Source: Orychophragmus violaceus
Lineage: Eukaryota; Streptophyta; Magnoliopsida; Brassicales; Brassicaceae
Assembly: GCA_030180135.1 (NCBI GenBank)
Contig: CM058231.1
Coordinates: 46,944,235-47,008,234, forward strand
Length of the DNA stretch: 64,000 bases
Direction: 5' to 3'
Part shown: positions 22,210 to 31,940 of the stretch, in pieces
Layout: every line of letters starts with the position of its first letter
Position numbering within the stretch: position 1 is the first letter of the stretch
The notes under the pieces: generated by a model
The model's database searches: none
Told to the model about the DNA's origin: nothing
What the model saw: the letters and a program-made list of their open reading frames with translations, nothing else
Translations under genes and position numbers: made by a program

Positions 22210-23124
22210 CTACTGTCGCTTAGGTCCTGCATATTTCAAAAATATCAGTACCACAACTAGTATCCAGTACTTATGTAGAACTTGAATTAATAACACAATA
22301 CCTGAAGAAAAAGTACCATACATCTCCTTCATCTCTTGTGAATCTTCCAAGAATTTAATGCAATCTCTCTTCCAATGCCCTGACTCGTCGCAGTAGAAGC
22401 ACTTACTAACACCAGCTGGGCCTGACTTGGGCTTATAAGATGACACAGGCTTATCCTGATTCCAAATCTGGACAGCCCTGCCTCTACCCTTGCCAACACA
22501 AGATTTCTCAAATCTCTTACCCTTTATGATGTCTTGCTCTGCTGTTTTGAGCATGCCATGCAGCTCAGTCAACGTCTTCGTCAAGCCTTTCTTGATATAG
22601 CTTTTGATAATTTTATCATAACTAGACGACATTGACTGCAGAATGATGTCAGTAGCCAACTCTAAGCTGACAGGACATTCCAGTTTCCCCAGGTTATCAA
22701 TGTAACCCATCATTTTAAAGACATGAGGACTTACTGGAGCATCCTCTGGTAGCTTGCACCCAGTGAGAGACTTTACCATCTGGAATCTCTCAACTCGTGC
22801 CAGATCCTGAAACTTCAATTTCAGGCTGGTGATCATCTCTATTGGCGACTCCACGTTCTCGTATTGACTTTTCAAGTCCGAGTTCATGGTAGCCAACATC
22901 TGACCACGTACATCTACCACATCAATATAATGTTTATTCCAAGCATTATATGCTGCATGCGAGCGATTGGTCCCAAGCCTTTCTGGAAGAGCCTTTTCAA
23001 GGACATAGTCCTTGCTCTCCTGCTTGAGAATGAATCTCAGATTCCGATACCAATCCAGGAAGTTGAATCCATTTAACTTGTCATTCTCAAGGACGGATCG
23101 CAACGAGAAAGTAGTCATAGACAT
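22210..23124 (-). CDS. Copia C Gag protein (304 aa, open)
   Basis: This is a copia capsid/nucleocapsid protein. The N-terminal gag domain has the family blocks KLNGFNFLDWYRNLRFILKQ and YVLEKALPE. The central region carries the LKFQDLARVERFQMVKSL block and KGLTKTLTELHGMLKTAE. One CCHC knuckle, CFYCDESGHWKRDC, lies at about residue 243. The frame is open from ATG to stop, about 80 percent identical by eye to the copia E gag, and ends shortly after the knuckle with a hydrophobic tail that is probably not native. An intact gag beside a ruined pol suggests gag has been kept for mobilisation in trans. Confidence 0.85.
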   Translation of the reverse strand: MSMTTFSLRSVLENDKLNGFNFLDWYRNLRFILKQESKDYVLEKALPERLGTNRSHAAYNAWNKHYIDVVDVRGQMLATMNSDLKSQYENVESPIEMITSLKLKFQDLARVERFQMVKSLTGCKLPEDAPVSPHVFKMMGYIDNLGKLECPVSLELATDIILQSMSSSYDKIIKSYIKKGLTKTLTELHGMLKTAEQDIIKGKRFEKSCVGKGRGRAVQIWNQDKPVSSYKPKSGPAGVSKCFYCDESGHWKRDCIKFLEDSQEMKEMYGTFSSGIVLLIQVLHKYWILVVVLIFLKYAGPKRQ

Positions 23125-23845
23125 AAGCTGAAATCCAAGAAAAACAAAGATTTAGTTATGTATATGATGAGAAATCTTATCTAATAAGAAAACTCGCATT
23201 ATATTCAAACAATGTTTCCTCTATGAATATAATGATCCAAGATCCATACTTCACCAAAATCTGAGTGGGGGACTCGCCATCACCCAAAGTTCAGTTATCT
23301 AGGTAAGAAAATCATTGCTAATTGTACCCAGTACAACTCTTGGTCGCAGATAAGACAATCCATGTCTCATCTACTCTGACGTCTCTGGGCCCAGAACTTT
23401 CGCTAGCCCAGTCAAGTAAACCAATCTCTTTAGTATTGTGATTATTAACAGTTGCACTACAAGTCTGTCAATGACCACCTACCTTACTCATGTTGCAGTG
23501 GATACCAAGGACTCCAAGACTATCCAACAAACGACACGAGTCTTGACAGTAGACAAGATTGGGCAAGACATCAAGGTTACTTGATATTTAGTTGAGGAAA
23601 CTAAACCCAAAAGTTTAGCAAATCAATCTCTTAGGTCATGTAATTGTTGATGTTTAGCACTACAAATCCATCAACATAACTACATGCCTTACTCACGTAA
23701 TCGTGGACACCAAGCTCTTGGGTAGACCATCACACAACGAAATGAGTCTTGACAGTTGACCATTTTGAAGCTAAGCTTTGATCAAGGTTTAAGTCTAGTT
23801 TGGTTTCTGCAAGTTCAAGGTTCAGTAATCAGAATTGCGAACACT

Positions 23846-24530
23846 ATGTCGATCGACGCAGACCATGTCTGTCGATCGACACTACAAGACCAAAACCGGA
23901 CTTCAATAACCGGTTAATCCAATTAACCCGGTTCAGCGAACCGGTCATGTCGATCGAGACAACCCGTGTGTGACGGTCGACATAGACCTTAACCGAAGAC
24001 AGTTTTGATAACCGGTTCAATCCAATTGAACCGACTTATCAGATTAAACTGATCTTAACCATTCAAATCGGTTTATACTAATTGCAATAACTAGTTTAAT
24101 TCAATTGAATCAATTCATCCAATTTTAAACCGTTTTAACCAGTTTCAACTGATTGCGATAACCGGTCCAATTAAATTGAACCGTTTTATCCAATCAAACT
24201 GATTCAACCCATCGGTTCATGCTAATTGAGATAATCAGTTCAATCCAATTGAATCAATTCATCCAATTTAAAACGATCTATTCGGACTTAACCAAGCATG
24301 ATAACCGGTCCAATCCAATTGAACCGATTAACCAATCGCTAGGTCTGTGTCGACCGACACTAACCTGTGTCGATCGACACTTGACCGAATCTGCTCTGTG
24401 TCGACCGACACTCAAACTGTGTCGATCGACACAGTAGGCTTCGGTTTTTCTTCGCGAAAAACCCTAGCCGCCGAATCTGTCGTTTTCGCTGTTCTGTGTC
24501 GACCAACACACCTAGTGTGTCGATCGACAC
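23846..24530. promoter_or_regulatory. Ten palindromes in five pairs (copia C leader)
   Basis: Pair starts are 23846/23869, 23947/23970, 24347/24367, 24398/24419 and 24496/24517, with spacings 23, 23, 20, 21 and 21 bp. Half-sites vary (CGACCGAC, CGATCGAG), but the central CG-N2-CG arrangement is mostly kept. Confidence 0.65.
23905..24330. repeat. Degenerate tandem repeat of about 72 bp, core GATAACCGGTCCAAT
   Basis: The core recurs at 23905, 24007, 24086, 24157, 24230 and 24300, with later intervals of 79, 71, 73 and 70 bp. Each core continues into CCAATTGAACCG, itself nearly palindromic with the preceding CGGT. Related single copies lie at about 25861 and 25994 in the copia D leader. Confidence 0.65.
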
Positions 24531-24654
24531 TGTGCGAAAACATAGACTCGATCTTGATCGAAATCAATATGACATGTTCTAACCAAACAACCTAGTTTGC
24601 GAATCTAAATCATCAAATTCAATAAACAGGTCTGATTCAATGATAAAACCCTAA

Positions 24655-24667
24655 GGCTCTGATACCA
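24655..24667 (-). other. Copia C primer binding site (initiator Met tRNA type)
   Basis: TGGTATCAGAGCC on the minus strand lies one base inside the 5' LTR, complementary to the 3' end of plant initiator tRNA-Met. Confidence 0.85.
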
Positions 24668-24668
24668 C

Positions 24669-25410
24669 TGATGGAACTTGGAGCCAATTCTACCAGATTC
24701 GGAATTGCTGTCAGGTTCCAGATAGCCTAGGATCTAGGGTCTAGTTAATTGAATCAAGGATCTGATCTCTGTTTACCTGGGGATTGGCAGCGGAAGATGG
24801 TCAGATAAACAAGATCTCCAGCGCCTCAGATGCTGCGCCTATACTGTAGTCCACACGCACACAAGCTGGAATCCGCCGGGATGCTAGTACCGGTGCTCGG
24901 ATCTCCTGGGAACTAAGTTCTTTTGAGGTTTCTGTGTTTTTCTTCAGAGTAAAAAAAAAACTGTCTGGGCGGCGCTCGCAGTCCCCCTTGGTCGAAATAC
25001 ATAAGATCACTTATATATGTATCGACCACGACGTAAACCGAAATATCAGTTTCGGTTTCGGCCTTGTGTCGATCGACACACTTAGTGGTGTCGATCGACA
25101 CACATCTTGTCGACCGACGCACTCAATAGCGTCGATCGACACACCTCATTAAAACTCTTATTCGATGTGTATCCAATACACATTGACCAGACCATCTGCC
25201 AATGATCAATCCCATACGAACTATGTCCAACTTGCTTAGGTGTGTGACCCTGTAGGTTCACACGATACTGGAAACGAGTTACTACTCATTTGTCATAAGT
25301 GGTTTCTAGCAAAACATTATGACTACCCAGCATCACATGAATTGTCCGATCTCGACAATGCAACTATATCTAGAGTGAGTACAATGTGATTTTAGGACAT
25401 AATCCCAACA
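24669..25410 (-). repeat. Copia C right (5') LTR, 742 bp
   Basis: It starts TGATGGAACTTGG and ends AATCCCAACA, followed by the target duplication GTTAT. It carries the same palindrome quartet at 25066-25142, with identical spacings of 22, 19 and 22 bp. Confidence 0.92.
25066..25142. promoter_or_regulatory. Palindrome quartet (copia C right LTR)
   Basis: Starts are at 25066, 25088, 25107 and 25129, upstream (minus strand) of a TATA-like box near 25010. This is the LTR copy that would drive transcription of the element. Confidence 0.7.
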
Positions 25411-25415
25411 GTTAT

Positions 25416-26312
25416 ATCCAATATAACTCTTGGTTGTGGATTGACATCTCATGTCCAAACCACCTGATGTCTCTGAGCCCAAAACGATTTTGATGGCCCA
25501 TTCAAGTAAACCAATCTTTTGAATCATGTAATTGTTGATGTCTTGCACTGCAACTCCATCAACACGATTTCTTCCTGTCTTACTTATGTAATTGTGGACA
25601 CCTTGCACTGCAAGTCTACCGCACAATGAAACAAGTCTTGACAGTTGACAAGATTGGGAAGACATCAAGGATTACTTGATATTTGGTTGAGGAACGGAAC
25701 CTTTAAAACGTTCAGTTTTATTATGTTTTAATTCTTCTATTTAAATTGATTTATCTTGGTTTGGTTCTGTGATTTCAGGTTCAATAACCTAAATCAGCGG
25801 ATCTTGTGTCGACCGACACTACTTTAGTGTCGATCGATGCAGATTAACGAAAATCAATTTGCGATGACCGATCAATCCAATTGATCCGGTTTTATGATAA
25901 CCGGTCTGTGTCGATCGACACTACATTAGTGTCGGTCGATGCTAACCTTATCAACTCAATCGCAATAAACCGTTTTTGCGGTTTAACCAAGCTAGATAAC
26001 CGGTCCAATCCAATTGGACCAATTAACCTGACCATAAGGTCTGTGTCGACCGACACAACTCTTGTGTCGATCGTCACAGTTAGGTTAAACCCAAGTTTTA
26101 TTCGGGTTATCCTTATGTGTCGATCGATACCGGATTGGCATCGATCGACACAAGGCGATGAACCCTAATCATTTTCAAGCAAAAAACCTAAACTATATTA
26201 CTTTGATTAAAACGAGTTTTAGCATGCTTGTATCAACTATACAGTGATCTAGATTCAACTAATCTAATCAACATGCTATTGATTGAATGGAACCCTAAGG
26301 CTCTGATACCAC
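25416..26312 (-). other. Copia D leader and primer site, with eight palindromes
   Basis: No gene is seen. Palindrome pairs start at 25806/25827, 25908/25929, 26043/26064 and 26117/26138, all exactly 21 bp apart, separated from one another by 74-135 bp. The primer site TGGTATCAGAGCC reads on the minus strand at about 26299-26311, beside the LTR. Confidence 0.75.
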
Positions 26313-26955
26313 TGTAGGAATTTCTAGCAGTTCCTAATCAGATTAGCAACCCTAGGTATAAATTCCATTCCCTAAGATCTAGGGTTCATGTATATTGAAT
26401 CTAGATATCTCGAAGTTACCTGGAGATTAGCAGCGGAAGGTTTGCAAGTAATCGAGATTCTTAAGCACCTCATATGATGCGCCTCTACTGGTATCCACAC
26501 GCACACAAACTGAACAGGTGGGATGCTAGTGCCTTTAGAGATCAGATCTTTCAAGAGGTTTTCTGTTTCTTTTGGTGGCTGTGAATTAGGTTAGATTAAG
26601 TGAAAAAGTCGTGTATATATGTTATATATATCAACTTTTATCACGACCACGATTTGTGTCGATCGATGTACCTCGTGTGTCGATCGACACAGCCTCAGAA
26701 ACTTGTTATTGAATGCATATCAAATATGCATTCATTAGATCATTACATTAATGATCAACCTCATATTCTATGTCCAGTTTGATTAGGTGTGTGACCCTGT
26801 AGGATCATATAACACTAGAAATAAGTTCTAAACTCATTGATCATAAGTGGCTTCTAGCAAAGCATTATGATTGCCCAATATTATATGACTGTCTCATCTC
26901 GACAATACAACTCTCACTTAGAGTATGTACAATAGATTTCAGGACATTCCCAACA
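26313..26955 (-). repeat. Copia D 5' LTR (643 bp)
   Basis: It starts TGTAGGAATTTC and ends CATTCCCAACA. It contains a palindrome pair at 26656/26677 (21 bp apart), just upstream of a TATATATA run at 26623-26630 on the minus strand. Its termini match the family. The partner LTR is not in the window. Confidence 0.85.
26656..26690. promoter_or_regulatory. Palindrome pair (copia D LTR)
   Basis: Starts are at 26656 and 26677. The pair lies about 26-60 bp upstream of the TATA-like run on the minus strand, the same relative position as in the copia A and C LTRs. Confidence 0.68.
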
Positions 26956-26964
26956 ATAGATGCA

Positions 26965-28221
26965 TTGTATGAAGATCTAAATGGGAAGTTTGAATCTTTG
27001 AGCACTCATATGAAGAAGCTAGATGTTCAAATCCAACAAACATCTCAAGCAGTGCAAAGGCAAAATGGAGCTGGGAAAGCTGAACAGAACAAATCCATCA
27101 ATGCTGTGATCATAAGAGATGAGATTGACTTGCTGGAAGAAGAAGAGAGCATAATCTTGGATTTTCTGGGTGAATTTTGTCTGTCTGAGACAAGCATCGA
27201 TCGACACAACTCATGCATCGATCGACACAGTCCTGATACGTCTGATGGACTTGCTAGAAATTACCTTGTGTCGATCGACACACATCGTGCATCGGTCGAC
27301 ACAGATCACAGACGGGACCAGAAACCTGCAACAGTCCTAAAACGAGTCTATAAGCCCTTTGTGTCGTATCCTAAGATTCCTAAACTGTCTAAACAGGAGC
27401 TAGAAGTGGCTAACTGCATGAAAGTGATGGAAAAGAAGCTGATTCAGATTACAGAGAAGATACCAGACCCAGGAGCCTTTGTGCTCCACTGTTCCATCTC
27501 TAAGGACAGATTCAAGCGTTCTCTGTGTGACTTAGGATCTTGTGTCAATCTCATGCCATACTCTGTGGCTGTAAGATTGGGACTGATGGATTTCCAGCCT
27601 ACTAAGATCTCTCTTATCCTAGCTGATCGATCAAAGAGGTATCCAGAAGGAGTTCTTGAGGACGCTCATGTCAGAGTTGGGAACTACTTGATTCCGACAG
27701 ACTTTGTGGTGCTGAAGTATAACATTGAGCCAGATGATCCTTTGTTACTTGGTAGACATTTCTTAGCTACGGCTGGAGCTGTGATTAATGTGAGACATGG
27801 GCTGATTGATCTCCACCTTGGAGATGATCCATTGCGGTTCAAGATGGACAAGCTGCAGAAATCCACCATTGATGGACAAAGCTTCATTGTGGAAGTGGAA
27901 CCAGAGATTCCTGTTGGAGAAGAGAAGATGGCAGTTCATTCTAAACTTGCTCTAACATCTTCAGATCCTGCAATTTCTCTTAAGCAGAAAGCTCCAGATC
28001 TCTCTCTTCCACCAAAGCAAAGGTATGGATCTTCTAAACTCAAATCTCCTAATCCCTCAGCTTTGAATGCAGGAAAACGCAGAATCCCACCCAAGCTTCG
28101 CTCCCGCCCTGGTTCTACTCCTTCGTTCCTTCGAAAATCTCATGATCCGAAAGCTTATATGCCACCTTGGATGAGGAGACATTCACAGAGACACTCAAAG
28201 TCTCTGTTGAAACCGCCATAA
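26965..28221 (+). CDS. Athila-like gag C-terminus and aspartic protease ORF (418 aa)
   Basis: The frame is open for 418 codons but lacks the gag N-terminus, cut by copia D; the Met at 26965 is internal by context. Residues about 1-60 are a gag tail with an acidic run. Residues about 75-115 hold four SIDxH/SVDT units encoded by two 21-bp-spaced palindrome pairs. The protease-like domain spans about 145-300, with CDLGSCVNLMPYSVAVRLG and DPLLLGRHFLATAGAVI. The catalytic triad reads DLG instead of DTG or DSG, as is usual in Athila-type proteins from memory. The C-terminus is basic and Pro/Ser-rich and ends in a stop, not in RT, which suggests a non-autonomous layout. Confidence 0.78.
   Translation: MYEDLNGKFESLSTHMKKLDVQIQQTSQAVQRQNGAGKAEQNKSINAVIIRDEIDLLEEEESIILDFLGEFCLSETSIDRHNSCIDRHSPDTSDGLARNYLVSIDTHRASVDTDHRRDQKPATVLKRVYKPFVSYPKIPKLSKQELEVANCMKVMEKKLIQITEKIPDPGAFVLHCSISKDRFKRSLCDLGSCVNLMPYSVAVRLGLMDFQPTKISLILADRSKRYPEGVLEDAHVRVGNYLIPTDFVVLKYNIEPDDPLLLGRHFLATAGAVINVRHGLIDLHLGDDPLRFKMDKLQKSTIDGQSFIVEVEPEIPVGEEKMAVHSKLALTSSDPAISLKQKAPDLSLPPKQRYGSSKLKSPNPSALNAGKRRIPPKLRSRPGSTPSFLRKSHDPKAYMPPWMRRHSQRHSKSLLKPP
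27194..27302. promoter_or_regulatory. Two palindrome pairs inside the Athila-like ORF
   Basis: Starts are at 27194/27215 and 27268/27289, each 21 bp apart, which is seven codons, so the reading frame is kept. Variants begin GCATCG in place of GTGTCG. Confidence 0.68.
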
Positions 28222-28611
28222 GTCCGATCTCCTTTCCATAGTCAAGCTATTGACTTTAAACAAGCGCTGAGTGGGAGGCAACCCACTGTTAGGTTCGTTT
28301 TTGTTTTCATTTTTTGTTTTGATTTGGTGTTTTTATTTTTCTGTTTTGGTGTGTTCAACGGCGTGAGAAACAGGCACAATCTCACTGCATCGATCGACAC
28401 ACTTAATGCATCAGTCGACGCAGATGCGATATACTGTTTACTGAGTCGATTTCGGTTTAGACATCGGTTATTCACATAACCGCGAACACATTCACCTTGC
28501 ATCGATCGACACCACTTGTGGCATCGATCGACGCAGGCCGACGACAGGTAAGTGTTCTGACTCTTTTCGGATTCTCTTAATTCTGATTTTTCTCGCCAAT
28601 CCTGAGCTTGA
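28222..28611 (+). other. Athila-like spacer with four palindromes
   Basis: After the stop there is a GTGGGAGGCAACCCAC hairpin-like motif near 28270, then T-rich sequence. Palindrome pairs start at 28387/28408 (21 bp) and 28499/28521 (22 bp). No gene is seen. Confidence 0.65.
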
Positions 28612-28850
28612 CACTACTGGGGACAGTGTGTTTCAAGTGTGGGGGAGGTAGCTACTGACGCACCGCTTCTGTTTTCTTAGAGTTAGTCCAAATTTGTTTT
28701 ATTGAGTCAAATTGAGTAGGAAATAAGGACTTTTTGAGGAGATTACCACACTTGCAGGAACTTAAGTGAACATTGGATGATTTGCAGATGATCTATGACT
28801 ATTAGAAAATCCAACACAGACCAGCCTACTGAGGGCACCCATATCACTTC
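28612..28850 (+). repeat. Inverted-repeat arm 1 (Athila-like 3' module)
   Basis: The arm contains AAGTGTGGGGGAGGTAG and downstream sequence that matches, in reverse complement, 29265-29515. Shared landmarks are GACAGTGT, the G-rich tract, TTTTCTTAG, TTTTATTGAGTCAAA, AAGTGAACATTGGA and CACCCATATCA. Confidence 0.75.
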
Positions 28851-29264
28851 AGGTAATCTCTAAATATGCTCCAAATGTGCCAATACATGAAAAGAAGCTA
28901 AAAAGACTTGAAAAACACCTAATAGACTCTAGATTATGACTTATATCATAGCTTAAAACTCATAAAAACAGTTATATATCAACTCCTCCACACTTAGCCT
29001 TTTCTTTCCCTTAAGCAAACAAAAAAAGCAAAGCATGAAAAAGAGGTTTGAAAACACAAAAACTCATTTCATCGTTAGAACACCACATTCCACAATCCCA
29101 TATTAAAGCCACATGAAAAACGTACCTGACAAGATCCAGACCACCATATTCACACAAACAAGTCTTTCAGGGCGGAAGAAGGAATCCAATCCAAAGTATA
29201 CCAATCCCCAAGGTGAGAAGAATTTAGTTAGGTTAGGTGCGAAGCCAGTAATGGATCTTCTGAA
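28851..29264. other. Spacer between inverted-repeat arms
   Basis: This is A-rich sequence without a credible ORF or motif. It is the loop of the inverted repeat. Confidence 0.5.
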
Positions 29265-29600
29265 TATCCAAAATGATATGGGTGTCTTCGGTAGGTTAAT
29301 CAGTTTTAGAGTTTTTCATTAGTATCATATGCCTGGAAAGGTCGTTCCAATGTTCACTTAGGTTCCTACAAATGTGGTGGTTCCTAGAAAAGTCATGGTT
29401 TCCTACAAAAGTTTTGACTCAATAAAACCGACTAAAACTGAACCTAAGAAAACAGAAAACAATGTGTCAGTAACTACCTCCCCCACACTTAAACAACACT
29501 GTCTATAGTGTCATCAAGCTTGTGTTTGGGAAAAGCATAATTAAAGCAACAAAGACTGAAAAAGTCATAAGACATTAACTTTGACTTTGTACTTTTTACC
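29265..29600 (-). repeat. Inverted-repeat arm 2 (second Athila-like copy)
   Basis: This is the second copy of the 3' module in opposite orientation. Its G-rich tract reads AAGTGTGGGGGAGG on the minus strand near 29485. Right of 29600 it joins the pararetrovirus segment. Divergence from arm 1 is considerable, so the two copies are probably independent insertions. Confidence 0.7.
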
Positions 29601-29621
29601 AAAAATTCTGAAAAAGTTAGA

Positions 29622-30485
29622 TTACGCCTCAACGACATAAACTTTGTGGCCATGGATGTACCTTTTGACTTTGTACTTTTCCCCCTCCAATTTGTATATT
29701 GGATGGTCGGGATTAGAGTCTGGCCACGCGTACTGCTCATGGAAAGTTGATAGGACTTGTCTTATCTCCTCGACAAAGTCTGATGGATAGACGTCCCTGT
29801 TGTGCCACTGTGACGTGTGTGGACATAAAAGCCTCTGATCGACTTCGGATTCTTCCAAGTAATTAAGTGTCACCATTGCACTTGTCCTTTGGTGGAAGTG
29901 GCTCCCGTCATAAGCGTTATTATTGTAGCTTGTCTGGACACGTGCTTCGTATCTTCTATGGATCACGACTCCTTCTTCTTGTTGGTCTTGAATTTTGATC
30001 ATCTTGAATGTGAGCGGAGCTTTTAATCCTCCTTGTGAACGAATATTATCTTTCCACCACGTTGCGTCATGGAACAGTGTCAGCCATTTATACAGTAATG
30101 TGTAATGTGGCTTTCTCCTTGTCATGATTCATTTTGCCAAATGATGTAGTAACTGACACTTGTTAAAGAGTACTCCAATAGTGTACAAGTCTGCCAAGTA
30201 CCACAATAGGAGATATGCTTCTCTTGGAAATTTACCATAGTGACCTGGGTTGGCATCTATGGTAGTGAGAAAAGAAAATAGCGGATGGTAAGGTAATCCG
30301 AGAAGTGGACCTTGGTCTAGACCATACCTAGGGATGTAGAGCCTTAGAAATCCATGGAGTGTTTCAGTACCCCTGTAGACCAGAACAGTTTCTAGCATCT
30401 TCGCTTGTAGTCCTTGTGGCATCATTGCAATTAATCTCCTTATAATTTCTTCTACCAAATTTTCTGGACTAAGAGTGTATATCAC
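29622..30485 (-). pseudogene. Pararetrovirus C-terminal region downstream of RNase H
   Basis: Two open segments (30129-30485 and 29622-30125) follow RNase H without recognised domains. The first is hydrophobic-aromatic (PRYGLDQGPLLGLPYHPL). The second begins MTRRKPHYTLLYKWL and ends at HGHKVYVVEA. Its last 80 bp recur at 42391-42480, proving a second copy of the viral unit. A downstream ORF of unknown function is known in some related viruses; the match is inferred from position only. Confidence 0.6.
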
Positions 30486-30489
30486 CAGG

Positions 30490-31940
30490 ACGATCGTCGA
30501 GATTTGCTTCTGGGTTCTAGATAGGAAATCTGGGAGAAAGTTGTATATTCCTTTGATGTGCTTGACGTCAAATTTTCATTGTGAGAACCAGATTTCCCAT
30601 ATGAGTATATGTGCTTGTGACAGGACCTTCTGCTTTAATTGTATCATCTTTGTAAACGAGGGCATATCCATTTCGATGAGGAAATGTTGACCAACCAGAT
30701 GAAACTCGAATTTTTCAATTCCTCGCTAGACTTCAATTATTTCCTTGTAGGTGGAGTGGTAGTGCTTCTTGTCGTCTTTGAAAACACCACTTTTGTAACC
30801 ACATATGTGTCGTTTTCCTTTTCGTCTTCTTCTAACAGAACAACACCCCAATAACAATCACTCGCATCTGTTTGGAGGATCCTTTTTCCTTTGTACGGAA
30901 TCTTTAGAGATGGGAGTGTCTTCGTTATTTGCTTGAGTTTTTTCACAGCTTTTGTGCATTGTTGGTTCCATGGAGGAGCATCTTTCTTGATCTGGGCTGA
31001 GAGAACTGATCTGGGTTTTGCTAGGTCATGTATGAAGTCAACCATATAGTTAACAGTTCCAAGGAACTGCTGAACTTGCTTGAAAGAAAGATTTTCTTCT
31101 GGAAATTCGTTGAGCTATGATGCAATGTGAGGTTGAAGGTGATACTCTCCTTTGAGATATGCATGCCAAGGAAGTCAGTCTCTGTTTCTCCAATAACCAT
31201 CTTTTTCTCAGAGAGCATAATACCATACTTTTGTACGATATTATGGAACTTCTTTAATAGTCAGGTGTGAGAGTCGATGTCTGGAGAGATCAGTAGAATG
31301 TCATCGATATACAAAAATGTGTTGGATAGAATTGGCTCAAATATCTTGATCATGGACTGATGAAATAATGAGGGAGCGATCTTTAATCCTAGTGGAATAA
31401 ATTTCCAATGATAATGGTGGTCCGGTATGCAAAAGCATGTTTTTGGCCTGCCCCCGGGCTTGATTCCTAGTTGCCAGAAACCCGCTTTTAGATCAATTTG
31501 GAGAAGACTTGTGCTTGGGAAGTCTCTAGAATACACTTCACCCTTTGGTAAAGGATAATTGTCATCAACAAGAAAATGATTGAGTGGCTGGTAGTTGATG
31601 ACCAGTCTTAGTTTTCATCGAACGTGTTCTGCTCTCTTGTTGACATAAAAAGCTTCACATGCCCATGGTGAAGTGGTCTTCTGAATAAGATCTTCTTTTC
31701 GAGTTGATCAACTTCTTCAATCGCAAGATTTTAGTGATTTGTATTCATTCCCGGGGGACTTGCTTTAGTTGGATTGACATCTTTATTCTTTTTGAAAGGT
31801 AAGGATATGAAGAACTTCGGGTTTTTCCACAAAGGTGAGGAAAATTTTGTGAGGAACTAAGAATGAGAAGTGGCAGAAGAGGTTTTGGCAATTTCTTCTC
31901 TGATGGGGTTAAGGATCTCCATAGGATAGAGATGGGAAAT
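30490..31940 (-). pseudogene. Pararetrovirus reverse transcriptase and RNase H
   Basis: The RT core is in 31261-31536: DLKAGFWQLGIKPG, then FIPLGLKIAPSLFHQ, and the catalytic YIDD near 31301-31312. A stop follows near 31263. The RT C-terminus lies in 30737-31218 in two overlapping frames and runs into RNase H with LQTDASDCYWGVVL. RNase H continues, broken by stops, to about 30490. This enzyme copies viral RNA to DNA; here it is inactive. Confidence 0.82.

Larger units (their letters stand above)
23125..24654 (-). other. Copia C leader with two repeat families
   Basis: This 1.5-kb leader lies between gag and the primer site. The part next to gag (23125-23640) matches copia D's leader at 18146-18341 and 25416 onward. 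The part from 23840 to 24530 holds ten palindromes and a degenerate tandem array of about 72-bp units with core GATAACCGGTCCAAT. No gene is seen. Confidence 0.75.
18342..25410 (-). mobile_element. Copia C, complete non-autonomous element (7069 bp)
   Basis: Two LTRs, a 5-bp target duplication GTTAT, a Met-type primer site and a polypurine tract are all present. The gag ORF is open, but pol is a deleted, stop-filled remnant sharing the RT-core deletion of copia A and E. LTR differences by eye are around 2 percent, indicating moderate age. The leader carries two kinds of repeat: the 21-bp-phased palindromes and a degenerate array of about 72 bp. Confidence 0.92.
18146..26955 (-). mobile_element. 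Copia D, 5' end only, split by copia C
   Basis: Two blocks, 18146-18341 and 25416-26955, join into the 5' end of a minus-strand copia element of the same broad family: 5' LTR (26313-26955), primer site, leader, and the first codons of gag at about 18146. Copia C is inserted in the leader; the shared GTTAT at 18337-18341 and 25411-25415 is its target duplication. Gag and everything beyond is missing at 18145. Its LTR joins the Athila-like coding sequence at 26956. Confidence 0.85.
26956..29100 (+). mobile_element. Athila-like Ty3/gypsy element, internal part
   Basis: The fragment starts abruptly at the copia D LTR, inside gag. It contains a long gag-protease ORF, a spacer with palindromes, then a GTGTGGGGGAGG tract and non-coding sequence. 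RT, RNase H and integrase were not found. The Athila affinity rests on the CDLGSCVNLMPYSVA protease block and the LLGRHFLATAGAVI block. The right limit is unclear; no LTR was identified. Confidence 0.75.

Noticed and set aside
24219..24595. Plus-strand ORFs rich in SIDT/STDT and similar words in copia leaders and LTRs
   Set aside because: They are chance translations of the palindromic repeats in non-coding leader and LTR DNA; no start context or homology supports a protein.
23846..28534. CRISPR-like array of short palindromic repeats with regular spacing
   Set aside because: The DNA is plant retroelement sequence, repeats are only about 14 bp, pair gaps are about 7 bp and larger gaps irregular, and there are no cas genes.
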